NCBI RefSeq assembly: GCF_032854445.1 | Contig: NC_088295.1 | Location: 27,951,385-28,015,384, forward strand | DNA from: Liolophura sinensis | Lineage: Eukaryota; Mollusca; Polyplacophora; Chitonida; Chitonidae | Reading direction: 5' to 3' | Length of the DNA stretch: 64,000 bases | Shown here: piece after piece, positions 1 to 11,804 of the stretch | Layout of the letters: the number at the start of each line of letters is the position of its first letter | Numbering within the stretch: position 1 is the first letter of the stretch | Position numbers and translations under genes: made by a program | The notes under the pieces: generated by a model | What the model was told of the DNA's origin: nothing | Database searches by the model: none | What the model saw: only the letters and a program-made list of their open reading frames with translations

Positions 1-682
1 CTGACACCGACGCACGCTGCTGTCATTGACGAATGGCGCAGTGACGGTTGAACTTGTTTGTGAATACCTTGTTTTAGGCGTGTACAGTGTCAAGTGTTTC
101 ATTTCCTTTCACCAACCTTGGCTGCTTTTTACATTTCATGAAGATTCCTTTTTATTCCTATCGAGCGTACCGGAAACTCAACCATTTTGGTACCAAGAAA
201 CCATTGTCACGGCGTAGAAAGTGATTGCCAGCCTGTTTGTTTTTTTTTGCACAGCAACAAACAATAGAAGTAGTCCAGTGTGTTCATTGGATAAGCTAGC
301 CGATGAAAGTTCAGGTGACCAATCAAAATTTCTGGTTATTTATACGAGTGGTATATTGAAAATTTACATCACTGTTTTTATATCACCGACACGGACAAAT
401 TATGGGATAAATTCAGATTATGTCCCACAACCCCACTTCTTGTGACAATGTTTCTTTTCATTCCATTCCCGGTCAAAGCAACACGGACTGCATTTACATC
501 ACAGTACATGTGATTCTTGACTTAATTTTTGTGTTGCTAATTCCTCTGTGGAAATGTTGATTCTGTTTTGTAGCATGACAAGGTTTTGTCAGACGTGGTT
601 GTGTTGTTCTGTACTTTCTGTACCTTGTGATTAATGACATTTCACTGCTTTAATGGGTATTATATTATTCTTTCTGGTCCAG
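1..682. other. Upstream or intronic DNA before the first recognised methyltransferase exon
   Basis: No coding exon is convincing here. The first exon of the methyltransferase, encoding roughly its N-terminal 50 residues, was looked for as an ORF ending in a Trp codon at a splice donor and was not seen. It probably lies before the window. The stretch ends in a pyrimidine-rich tract and the AG acceptor at 681-682. Confidence 0.5.
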
Positions 683-1861
683 CAATTAAGCCAGTTCTGG
701 TACAACGATGCAACAGCTACAGCTTTAGCGAAAGAAGTCATTCAGGCTGCAGGTCAAAATGGAAGGTATTTACAAACCTGCTGTTCTACTTTTCTGCGTT
801 TATGGCATATTTAATATAAACTTTGTACATTCATCTTTGATTGTTTCACATGTTATACGTACTGCTTTGTCAGGTGTCAGTATACCGTGACTACGTGAAC
901 TTTATGTGTGGTGTATTTGGAATGTTATTTCAATAATGCAGCATTATAACTTTAAAATACAGGGGTCAGTCTGCTACCATAATGATTTCACTAAAATTTT
1001 GTTGAAAGCAACTAACGTCAAGCAACAAAGAGAAGCAAACCAACACTATGTTACAGCAAAGTATGATTGGATGTGTTTTTCAGAATAGCATGCCTTTGTG
1101 CCCCGTCCACATACTCAAGGATTACTGAAATGAAGTCACCACAGTGTGAAGTCAAGGTGTTTGAGTATGACCGTAGATTTCAGGTCTATGGAGAGGACTA
1201 TGTACATTACGACTATAAAGACCCGCTCAATCTGCCAGCTGATCTTAAGAACAGTTTTGATGTGGTGCTAGCAGATCCACCTTTTTTATCTGAGGAATGT
1301 TTACAGAAGACAGCTGAGACCATAAAATATTTAACAAAAGGGAAAATTTTATTGTGCACAGGTGAGAACAGACAAATTAAGAAAAATATGCAACATGATA
1401 TTTTCATTATTAAAACACGGTTTAATGGGCTTAGGGAGCGTAAGGTAATAAAAATTACATTAAAATCCACGATGCAGTAGTTATTTTCGGTTGAGCATAT
1501 GGAAGTTTTGCCTGGTAAACCATAAGCACATGTAGCATTTATTCAATTCATCTAGTTATAAACATCATCACAAAACTCTTGATCTTTACATAAAGCATAG
1601 GCTTGAGCTTCATTGAAGACTGTCTTGTGGTTTACTCTGCATGTCATTTAGTCAGTGTATCATTAACAACCGTCACAAGTTCACAATATTTTTAGTTTAC
1701 TCACACCTTTTCATTGTTTCTCTTTTGCAGGTGCAGTAATGGAGACATCCGCTAAGTCCCTTCTAGGTCTAACTGTCTGCAAGTTTATACCCAAACATTC
1801 CAATCAGCTGCAGAATGAATTTCGTTGTTATGCCAATTATCAAACCACTGCCATTCAATAA
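683..1861 (+). CDS. EEF1AKMT1: eEF1A lysine methyltransferase 1 (EEF1AKMT1/N6AMT2-like), 5' partial
   Basis: Three exons join in frame: 683-765, 1084-1361 and 1731-1861, each bounded by AG/GT sites, with stop TAA at 1859-1861. Exon 683-765 starts with [16 protein letters not shown]. The next carries [13 protein letters not shown], the [19 protein letters not shown] block and the catalytic-type DPPF motif ([15 protein letters not shown]), then [13 protein letters not shown]. The last exon ends in EFRCYANYQ. This order and spacing match the EEF1AKMT1 family of seven-beta-strand, SAM-dependent methyltransferases, which in humans trimethylate a lysine of translation elongation factor eEF1A in the cytosol. 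About 163 residues are encoded here against roughly 214 in the human protein, so the N-terminal exon is missing from view. An AATAAA at 1857-1862 overlaps the stop codon, and an ATTAAA follows at 1882-1887. It converges on the SDR gene, whose stop lies about 950 bp further on. Confidence 0.93.
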
Positions 1862-1887
1862 ATGTTTTACTGGGTGAACTCATTAAA
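1857..1887 (+). promoter_or_regulatory. Candidate polyadenylation signals of the methyltransferase gene
   Basis: AATAAA at 1857-1862 shares bases with the TAA stop at 1859-1861. A second hexamer, ATTAAA, lies at 1882-1887. Either would give a very short 3' UTR. Which one is used cannot be told from the sequence. Confidence 0.45.
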
Positions 1888-2097
1888 TTATTGTAGTATA
1901 GCTTTCATAAATACAGGAGTCAAAGACTGTAATGTTATACCAGCAGATCACCATGCAAATGTCCAGCAATGTTTGAGCTGCCTACACCCATCTCAAGAAA
2001 TGCACAGAATACATAACAAAGCGTAAGTACATACGAGTAGAAAGTCGTGTAAATACAGAGCCACTTCAGGGTTTTCTGTGTATATGTCAGTACCGAT

Positions 2098-2330
2098 GAC
2101 CTCCGTGGCCTAGTTTTTATTGTGCTAGCGCGATGGCTCATGGGCCCTTCACCAATGCAATCACTATGAGTTCAAGTCCACTGTGAGTTCATATCCATTT
2201 TGATGGTACATGGGAAAGTCTGCCATTAACCTGTGGATGGTTGTGGGTTTCTCACACTCTGCCTCCCACCCAAACATGGTATAACAGAAATATTTCTGAG
2301 TATGGCGTAATGCAGCGATCAAATAAATAA
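2098..2330 (+). repeat. SINE family A copy, degenerate, nearly full length
   Basis: It starts with a diverged tRNA-like head (CTCCGTGGCC) and passes through the B-box-like GAGTTCAAGTCC. It ends in GTATGGCGTAA and ATCAAATAAATAA. It lies between the two convergent genes. Confidence 0.8.
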
Positions 2331-2547
2331 GTCTATAAGATTACGCCGCATTTCTGCTAACAAAGGTCATGGAGCCTGCCTTAAAGTACAGCTTTGAAAC
2401 GCCTTTCTTTTCTACAAAGTTACACCATTGTCAATGACTGCAAAGAATTTTGAGGTACCACTTCTGAACTCATCTCTGCAGTTATTATTCATGGACTTAA
2501 GACATTTCATGAATCGGCAAATGTACTGTCAGGGATTCATCCATTAA

Positions 2548-2553
2548 TTTATT
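2548..2553 (-). promoter_or_regulatory. Candidate polyadenylation signal of the SDR gene
   Basis: AATAAA on the minus strand, about 260 bases past the SDR stop codon. It is the first such hexamer noticed downstream of the gene. Confidence 0.35.
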
Positions 2554-2814
2554 TGATTTGGTTCACTGTCACGCCATAGATGAGAAAGCCTCTATATATT
2601 CTTGTGTGATAAAGCATGATGTTGATGGCATTGATAATATTTGTTAGAGACCCAACATGCCTCTAGTGCAATTCATCAACCAAGCTTGTTGGTTAACATA
2701 GCCCGATCGTATGCCCTCTTGGTTTAGACACAAGGTGTATGGTCTGTCCTGAAGAGTGCCATGTTTTTGGCACAGTAAGTTTCATTTCTATGTCATGATA
2801 CAGTCCACAATCTG

Positions 2815-4148
2815 TTACTTCTTGAGATTGAGTTCTTCCAGCGTTTCCCCAGGAACATATTTCTCAATACACTGTAGACTGTAGTCTAATAACATTTCCT
2901 GACGCTCCTCTCTCCTGAAACATTCAATCATTTGGTTACTACAGAACACCCGTTATCGTTTCTGTGACTCAGAAATCAATTTTAAAGCATATGTTGTAAC
3001 TATATTCGCTCTTCCCCATAAAGTCTCGGAATAAATTTAATTAAAAGTACGAAGAATTTTAACCAGACATCTAATGCAAGGCTTTCAATTGTACAAGAAA
3101 ACAGATGTGAAGGAGACTGTTGTCTCGGCCTTTAGCAAACCTACCTCGACTCTGCTGAGGTCGCCCGCGGAACAGTTTCGTCATAATACAAACATTTGAT
3201 GCCTGCTAGTTTCGGACTGACGGCCATGTAGACAATTGACAGAGCAGCAGAGTCGGCGCCCCTCATAAATCCGGTCTTGTGTAAGAGGTACTTCACGGGA
3301 GGCAGGGAATAAACTGGAAGTAAAACGGTGTTCATGAGGGTCAATGAAACAAGGGGTAAAAGTGTGCAAATTTTAAGTTTGAATTTGACTTTGCACAAAT
3401 AACTTGAAAGATGCAGAAAGATATCCGGAGAATTAAGTGATATCCTAGTTAAGCTGCAAAAAGTTTTTCCAGATCAGGTTTTTTTCTCTCCTAAAATGAT
3501 CAAAGTATAAATCAAATTATTATATCCTTCATTATTGCTCTAAATAATGAATTAGGTCTTTCCAAGACTAAGATTTGATGAATGTTATTATATAATGAAG
3601 CCAAAAGGATCATCCTTAAATTAAACACGGCTGCCAAAGTGGAACATAAAAAACAATTTACTTAGCATGTGACACAATGTAAATGAATTTTGCCTATAGT
3701 GAAGCTGGAATGCATATGTAAAATGACATTACGATCTAACCCATTTTCAAGCCTCGGTTGAACCAGCCAAACCAGGTCTTGTCATCCATGATTCCCTGTT
3801 GAATGTTCGTCTCGATGACCCCTGGGTGTAAGGAGCTGATGGTCACGTGAGAGTTGGTGATCCGCCTCTGAAGCGCGTACATGCTCATGATCTGTTCGGG
3901 TGGAATGAGTTGAAGCTGTACAATCTCCCATACAGAGGACTTATTTATGTGATTGGTGTTAAACCCTGGTTGTAGTTGGTAACATATATACTATTTGTAT
4001 ATTTTACTGCATTTCAATATTCAAGATATAAGTGAAAGTCTTTCGACCACATAGAAGAACGCAATGCCGATTTTTTAATAGCGTAGGCCAAAATGTAGTG
4101 TGTATCAGATGAAAAACTGTCCAGGAAAATAGTTCCATTTTTTCAAAG

Positions 4149-4191
<43 letters not shown>

Positions 4192-7100
4192 AGTATGCAT
4201 TTGGATTTTGATGTTGTGGAGATAGCGACATGGCGAGTGGCTTCTCTATGATACATTAAGCTTAACTCCACAGAATATGTGATAGTTTTAAGTTCACCGT
4301 GCATGAAAACTTTCACGGAAACCTGGCCTGACCGGTTATATTTATTTATTTATTTGATTGGTGTTTTACGCGGTACTCAAGAATATTTCACTTATACGAC
4401 ATCGGCCAGCATTATGGTGGGTGGAAACCGGGCGGAGCCCGGGGGAAACCCATGACCATCCGCAGGTTGCTGACAGACCTTTCCACGTACGGCCAGAGAG
4501 GAAGCCAGCATGAGTCCGGTTATAAGAAATGTTTCAAGCAAGCAGGCCTCGCAAAAATAAGTTGTATGCTGTGATAATATCTGTACACTAAAAAGTTGCA
4601 TCCGCAAATGTATTTTACCTGATAAAGTTTAGATTTACTGTAGAATCCCACTCGGCCGTACGCCTTCTCTCCATGAATGTTGTCCATTTCAAGGCTGGCA
4701 AAAAGGTGTAATTTGGCAGAAACGTTCACAATTCGACAATCCGGCCCAGAATCCATCAAAACGGGAAGTAACAGAAGCGTCATCAACAGATGGGATAAAT
4801 AATTCACCTGCAGAAACAAACACACATTCAACGTTTTACCGTTTTTTAACTGTCACATGATTAGTTGTATTTAGATGATATATAGGGTCTACGGCTGGCC
4901 TTAAATTTTCCTTAATGATGACAAGAAGTTGGACATTTTTCCGGGTTTCCAAATCCTAGTCAACGTGAGAAATCACTCATAACCTGAACACCAAAACACA
5001 GTCCTGACTGAATATACCTATGACGTATGCACGTTTGTAAAATTGAAAAACATATGTAATATGAGGTGACTGAAACCAAAGCAATACACACCTGAAAATG
5101 GGTTTCGTATCCATCTGCTGTAAAACCTGGAATTACGAATTGGTACGGATTTATTTGGCTGCATACGATCATCATTTTTACATGTTTATCCACGGCGAAA
5201 TCCAATAAAATCGTTACAGTTTACAGAATATGCATTCTAATGAAATTTGCTTACATGGAACTAAATTGTTAAGCATTCAAGAAACCAACCATATGTGTGT
5301 ATATACGGACGAACACAGTATATCACACGCACAGTATGAACTCCCACAGTAGATTATTTCATTATGCTGCATGTGGTCCTGGTCCTAGTCAGACGCTAAT
5401 TAAAGCGCTGGCTGGTAGCAACTGATACTCTCTTAAGAAAGATTGGTTCTTCCAGGCACCCGGATTCGTTCTTTGGTATGCCACACTGGTGGAACCAAAG
5501 TTAGTAAATCTTTTTTTTTTTTTTTTGCTGCACAGGTCTTCGACCCGCAGCCAATCGCAAGCACGGTCTATGGACTACTACGGCAATTCATCACTGTCCT
5601 GCACTGTACTTTCCCACTTTTGATTCTTAACGACCCACACTATCAGAGGGCCTTTAAGGTTGAATCAGGGCCACCTGACGAATGCGAGAGTACCTATACC
5701 CTACACTAACGGTTTGATTTCTCACCTTTTCCAGAGGTTGTTTTGTTGTTGATAATGAATCACAACAAAGATCGGTCCGTAAAAGTAACTGGACTCTTCT
5801 ACTAGCTCACGGCATGTGTACGTGTGTGTCGTCGCGACTATAGTTTGTTTCAAACACAAAGTTTGCTTCTTTGCGCATATAACACAAGTATAGGATAGAG
5901 GTCTGAAAAGTCTTCACGATTATGACGGGTCGGAGCTGTCACGATTCGTAATTGAAGTTCGAAGGAAGGACGGAACTCCGTACCCGCCCAACACGTTAGT
6001 CCAGATTTCTTCTGGGATTCAGCCGCATTTGCGCGATGACTTAAACCGCGCTGATGTGAACTTATTTTTGAAAAGTGACCCCACCTTTGACAGTTTCAAA
6101 AAGGCAACTGATGCTCGTATGTAGGAACTGACGGTCAGCGGTTTTGGGACAACTGTCCGTAGTGAAGACCCGGTCCTTGCCGAAGAAGAAGCAGAATTCT
6201 GGGATAAAGGCGTATTCAGATTAAATAGCGCCAAAGGATTATCTAATGCTGTGTTTATTTTTTTCCAACTGCAAAGCATTTGGCTCCAGAGGGATGCAAG
6301 AACATCGTAACATGGAATCCGAACAGTTTTCCATAGAAACGGACAAAACCTATGGATTACGATACCTTCGGTATGTTTCTCGTGTATCCAAAATGCTCAA
6401 GGCGGACTAAACCAGAGAAAAGTTGCCCCTAAGGATATCAAACATTCTGATGGTGTGAGCAACGACAGGTGCCTTGTAAAATTGTACAGTTTTTATAGAA
6501 AACCATTGCTCGAAAACGATAAATTCAAATATCCTAGATTTAGTGCCACAGCCTTATCAGAAAATGAGATGAAGAAAATGTTACAGAATATTTATAAATC
6601 AGCAGGGATTGACACGGGTAGCAGAAACATCACCAATCACAGTGGACGTGTTACGTGTTGTACAATAACGGATTTGATGACAACGCGGTGTGTAGCAGAT
6701 CCTGGCACAGAAGTTCCGCGGTAAATGTATATGTTACAGTCAATCTGTGTAATCGGTCATTACGCGTAATGACAACAAATCAGTCATTTCGTGAAGTGCC
6801 TGTGAGCACCAGGCAATATGTGTAATGACTAAAAATTCCAGTCATTACACGAACTGACTAAAAATCATGGTCAGGCATTACGTGAAATGACTAAAGGCTA
6901 TAAAACATCAGTTGAATATAAAGAGTTTATTGGCGATTGATCATGATGAAGTAAATCATTAAGTAAAGTCAAAAGCACAAAATGAAGTCATACATCACAG
7001 TTAAAATCATACACAATGAAAGTCTTACAGTCAGTTCTCTTTAAAAATACTACATGTTGTTGGTTAGTATTATGAGTCATTTATTTTTGCACATTAGGCT

Positions 7101-10100
7101 GCTGTGACACCGGCTGGAGCATTTTATTTTATTTTTAAAACACTTGCACCTATTGGTTCCACATCTCTTGGAGCCTGCACAATTGCACCGTACATATCCC
7201 TGACCACCACAGCTTGATTCCATATGTACAGCCTGGCGTAGTGTTACCCTCTTTGTACAGTCTACATCAGAATCAGTAAGTAAATACTGGGGACACAAAT
7301 CAAACTGATTGCGTGAAAACTTTCCTTTCAGAATCCCAGCTTTAACACAAATGGTGTACATGTCATTCATATCACGGCCCAATATCATTCCCTGAATATT
7401 ACGTGAATCACCACGTCCCCCTATCCACAAGAGGAATAGGTACAGCCACATTGTCTCCCACCTTACCACTGGCTAGTTCCTCTTGACCATACGCTGAGCT
7501 TGTGTCATCTGGGCAGAGCTGGCACCCTTTCTCTCACTTGAAATGTTTTGTAAGCGGTCACTTAATAAATCTGAGGATACGACAGCTGGATCATTGTCAC
7601 TGCTCATTTGATCAACTGGCAGACTAGCTGGAGGTGTAAAGCCCATATCAGTCGTTTGCGCAGGTTCCTGAGTGGTGGTTGGTGTTGGTTCCTGGGTGGT
7701 AGTTGGTGTCAGTTCCTGGGTGGTAGTTGGTGTCAGTTCCTGACTGGTTGTTGGTGTTGGCTCAAGATTAGAATATGCTAACACTAGATCATCCTCACTT
7801 TGCATTCGTTCAACAACCTCAGTCGGCAAAGATGATGATGTTAGGCCATCTTTAGCTTCACACCCAAACATAGCGGCATATTGTGATCGCTGGATTCCAG
7901 AATGCAAACTGCAATTTTTCTGGAACTGCACAAATTTGATGCCTACAGACCAATCATTTGTGTTATTATCTCCAATTCAAGCAACAAGCATATCCTTAAT
8001 GTCACCATTTGTTCTTTCAACAGAGCCTTGACTTTGAGGGTGTCGAGGTTTACCATGTATCATGATAAGTGTTGGCCTAACTAGTTTCAGTTCAGAGATT
8101 ACTTCAGCAGTAAATTTACTTCCATTGTCGCTCTGAAGGATGGATGGAGTACCATTAAGAAGAAAGATAGCTGATGGGCAAACTCAGCAGCACGTTTTGA
8201 AGTTAATGCTCTCAGTATAACAAACTTGGTCAAGTGGTCCTGATAGACCATGATCCACTTGAATGAATTTTGGGCCATAGACTGCATATCAATAAGGTCA
8301 ATCTGTGCACGCGAGCCGAATTCCTTCGTGAGAGTGGGACGTACTACTACACCCTTGGTCCTTGGGCGCTTGTGCTTCTTCTGGCATTCCTGGCAGTAAA
8401 ACTTGAAAAGAGCCTCGCGAGTTATGTTGGCATACTCTTTGTTGACCTTTCTGACCATTCGATCACGTCCACCATGGCCTGTGGCTTTGTGAGCTCTGTT
8501 AACCATGTCGTATGTATCTTCTATACTAGCATATACTGGATCCTCATCTTGGGTGGCTCGCTTTTTGATCAGTTTCTCGACATCACCACACTGCAGTATC
8601 TCAAACCTGAAATAATACAAGAAATTTATTTAACAAGAGATTTATATAACAAACATAAATAGATCGTGCATGCATGGTCTTGAATAAGAATACTTGATAT
8701 AAACTGCCAAATATCGATAGTATATCAAAATGACCGTTACGCTGGCTTAAATCTTAAATCTGTTATACGGCTGTTAAGAGCTCTGTAACTTGGCACCATA
8801 TGCCTGTTGTTTTTAAATTGAATAAATCTAAACATAAACTTACTTTGATAAAAGGTAGTATCCATGTCTGTTCTGCGTTCCAACAGCTCTCGCTGTCTCT
8901 TTTAAATCTTCTTTCATTGTGAAGTAGGTCTCCTTCGGAATCAAAACATTCTTGCAAACTTGATAATTCTTATAAAGCGCCTCAATAAACTGGTTTTCAT
9001 AAAATTCTGCCATGGTGATATCTTGTAATGGTTGTAACAGAATGATTTATGGCAAAATTCTGTTACAATGCAGGTTATATGGGAAAATTTTCTAATCCAC
9101 AGGTTTGCAGGATTAAGAAGTCACTTTGGGTATAAAGCCCCTGGAGAAAAGACACAGTTTCGGGGCTTAATTGCCATGTGCTTGGGGGCTTAAGAAGAAG
9201 TCACTTATGGAAGCCACTCATTCTAGGAAGCCACTCTCACTTTGGGTATAAAGCCCCTGGAGGGAAGACACAGTTTCAGGGCTTAATTGTCATGTGCTAG
9301 GGGATTGAGAAGACGTCACTTGGGGAAGCCACTCACTCTGGGAAGCCACTCTCACTCTTAAGAACTTTTCATTTGGCGTGTTTAAAAAGGCCGTATTACA
9401 TCTGTAACCACTGTGCTACTTGTTGTATGATAGTAAAATCATACTGGCATCGAGATCAGAGTAATCCGATAATAACAACATTGTCGTTTTATGTGTTACA
9501 CACACTGCCTGGTTTGCAGAATTGGCATTCAGGCATTTTGTTTAGAAGAAAGGCTTGATTTTTAGTCAGTTCGTGTAATGACTGGAATTTTTAGTCATTA
9601 CTCGTATTGCCTGGTGCTTACAGGCTCTTAACGAAATGACTTTGTTTAGTCAGTACGCGTAATGACTGATTACACAGATTGACTGAAACATATATAAGAA
9701 GGAACTGACACTTAATCCACCAGCTCCAAACAAATCTCAGTTAGCTGGTTCTGAAAAAAGTGCCACGCCACCCGGTGAGCGCAATTCTTCATGTTGTCAT
9801 TCATCCACAAAAAATGACGAAAACACTTGTACTGTTATTTTACCTGTCTCTGTCAAGTATGTGACCATAGTACAAGGTGACAAGAAAATTAAACATGAAC
9901 TGTAAAACTGTGTTATCTGTGACATAAGGTCAATGTGTCTAATTCTAAAAGCATATATTGCCTTTATAGGGACTGTTCTTTAAACTTTGTGGCGTAAGCA
10001 AACTTCTTTGTGACTTGCTTATTGCCAAATTTGAGAAACATTGTTTAATGTTCCCAGTTATAACCTGAGGTAAATATAAAATACATACCTTTTGATACAT

Positions 10101-11772
10101 GTAAGTTCCAGAACGTGAGTTAACTTTATTAAAAGAATTCATTTGTTGCAATTTATGCCTTGTTTCATTTTATATACAGCCGTGCGAAAGCAAGAAAACC
10201 CGCGTCGTTTAGTTGTTATTCATTGATTCTAGGCTGCAGGTGTTTGATTATGTTCATTACTGTCAAACATTTGCGGCTGGGAAATGACCTGTCAATCAAT
10301 GTCTGCTCACTAGGCGCACGGTTTCTTTGGCTCCGCCCCTACTGTCTTCATATGACGACGTTTTCTTCATCAATAAGTACTTTGGAATTAAAGCCTGTAA
10401 TGGGCTGAAAACACCATCGATAGCCAATCTGTCGTCTAATGATATGACAGAGACTTTTATTGCTTACCCATTCAGTAGCATATTTTGGATTATATTCCAT
10501 ATATAACAACAGGTTTCATAAAGAACCACTGATGAGAGCAAAAAACCACGCAGTTCTATAAATAACCAAGATTTCTGAGAGTGTAGGCCGTTTACCAGTA
10601 TATATGGTAGAGTGCTCAAATCTGGTACCAGGCGAAGAGCGATGGTGTACATTGTATAAAAGAGAAACACAACAAGCGGCTGCTTACTTTGTGGTATCCC
10701 GAACACAGCCGCATTACAGATGAGGATATGTAACGGAAGACCAGTGTCTTTAAACTTCACACAGAAGTCGTGCACACTCTGTAGATTAGACAAATCCAGT
10801 GGTATGAACCGCAGATCGGGTTCTGTAATTCCATCCGCCGCACACGCTGTCTTGATATCCTCTATTGCCTGTAGATTAAAAAAAAATTGTATGTTTTATT
10901 GTTGTGTACCTTGTGAGACATGCATATATAATTATAGGCCATTCTACAAGGATGAGAATAAGATACATGAGCTCCATGTCTCATATCTGCATTGTATAAT
11001 ATACGTAGAAAAATCGGCCAATCAGAATTTTTTAAAAATTTTAATGGAGGTCAAAAATAATGTACGGTACACAGTTTAATGTATCCCGAGCATTTTCCTA
11101 CGTTCACTGACCGCAGCCTCCGAAAAGGTCGCGGAAATATGGTATAATATATGGGAAGGCAAAATGTAATGTATATGATGCAAACTTGCAGTCACTCTGT
11201 AGTATATACCTTGTACTACATATGCTCTGTTGTGTATCTTTGACTGTCCATGCCATATCTCGTGTGAGATTTGTGAGAGGTATATAGTCCTCTCATTTTA
11301 AATTCCTTTCTTACTTTCAGGGCTCTTTCCTCGGATCTGCACCCTAACACGACCTTACAGCCCAGACAGGCCAGCTGTTTGGCCGTCTCCAAACCCAGAC
11401 CTGCCAAACATAAACAGTAACTTGTATTTGTTGTTTATCAGCCCAGAGTGAACTTCATGTTCACCCAAGCCATGTACAGGTTTGACCTGATTTTCTTTAC
11501 AATCAAAACAAAGCCATGAACTGTTATGATTTCATCACCAGATTTATGCAGGCAAGAAGACATCACCTAAAACACAATATATATTATCCAATGTCATTTT
11601 AGGCTGTATGTGAGCAATATACGAAAGTCCAGGCAATAACAGATATCAAATATATATATATACATGTATAGGCTGTATGTTGCAGCTAATTAGTAACACA
11701 ACCAGTGCGATAAAGATCCTTGGTGATGCGATAAAGATGCCACATACAGACTACTATAGTGCAGACTCTGTC

Positions 11773-11804
<32 letters not shown>

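Larger units (their letters stand above)
6732..9690. mobile_element. Ginger-like DNA transposon with terminal inverted repeats
   Basis: This 2,959-bp element starts TGTTACAGTCAATCTG and, read from the other end, TGTTTCAGTCAATCTG. Inverted repeats cover 6732-6867 and 9556-9690 with only scattered mismatches. Termini starting TGT, a 4-bp duplication (TATA) and an internal gene for an LTR-retrotransposon-like integrase are the hallmarks of the Ginger superfamily. The internal gene runs on the minus strand from 9013 to 7077 and is broken, so this copy is not autonomous. The element lies inside the recombinase coding region of an older Crypton, within intron 3 of the SDR gene. Confidence 0.88.

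Noticed and set aside
26-217. ORF ending in QPFWYQETIVTA, similar to the LSQFWY..ETA segment of EEF1AKMT1
   Set aside because: The true QLSQFWY segment is at 683-765 with proper splice sites and continues in frame. The similarity here covers about ten residues, lacks flanking homology and is probably chance, though an old duplicate exon cannot be excluded.
1213-1470. Minus-strand ORF opposite the methyltransferase exon
   Set aside because: It is an antisense shadow of the exon at 1084-1361, with no domain or splice context.
9121-9260. TATA-box promoter on the + strand (GGGTATAAAGCC)
   Set aside because: The motif is part of a tandem repeat within the Ginger element, whose gene runs on the other strand. 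No + strand gene follows.
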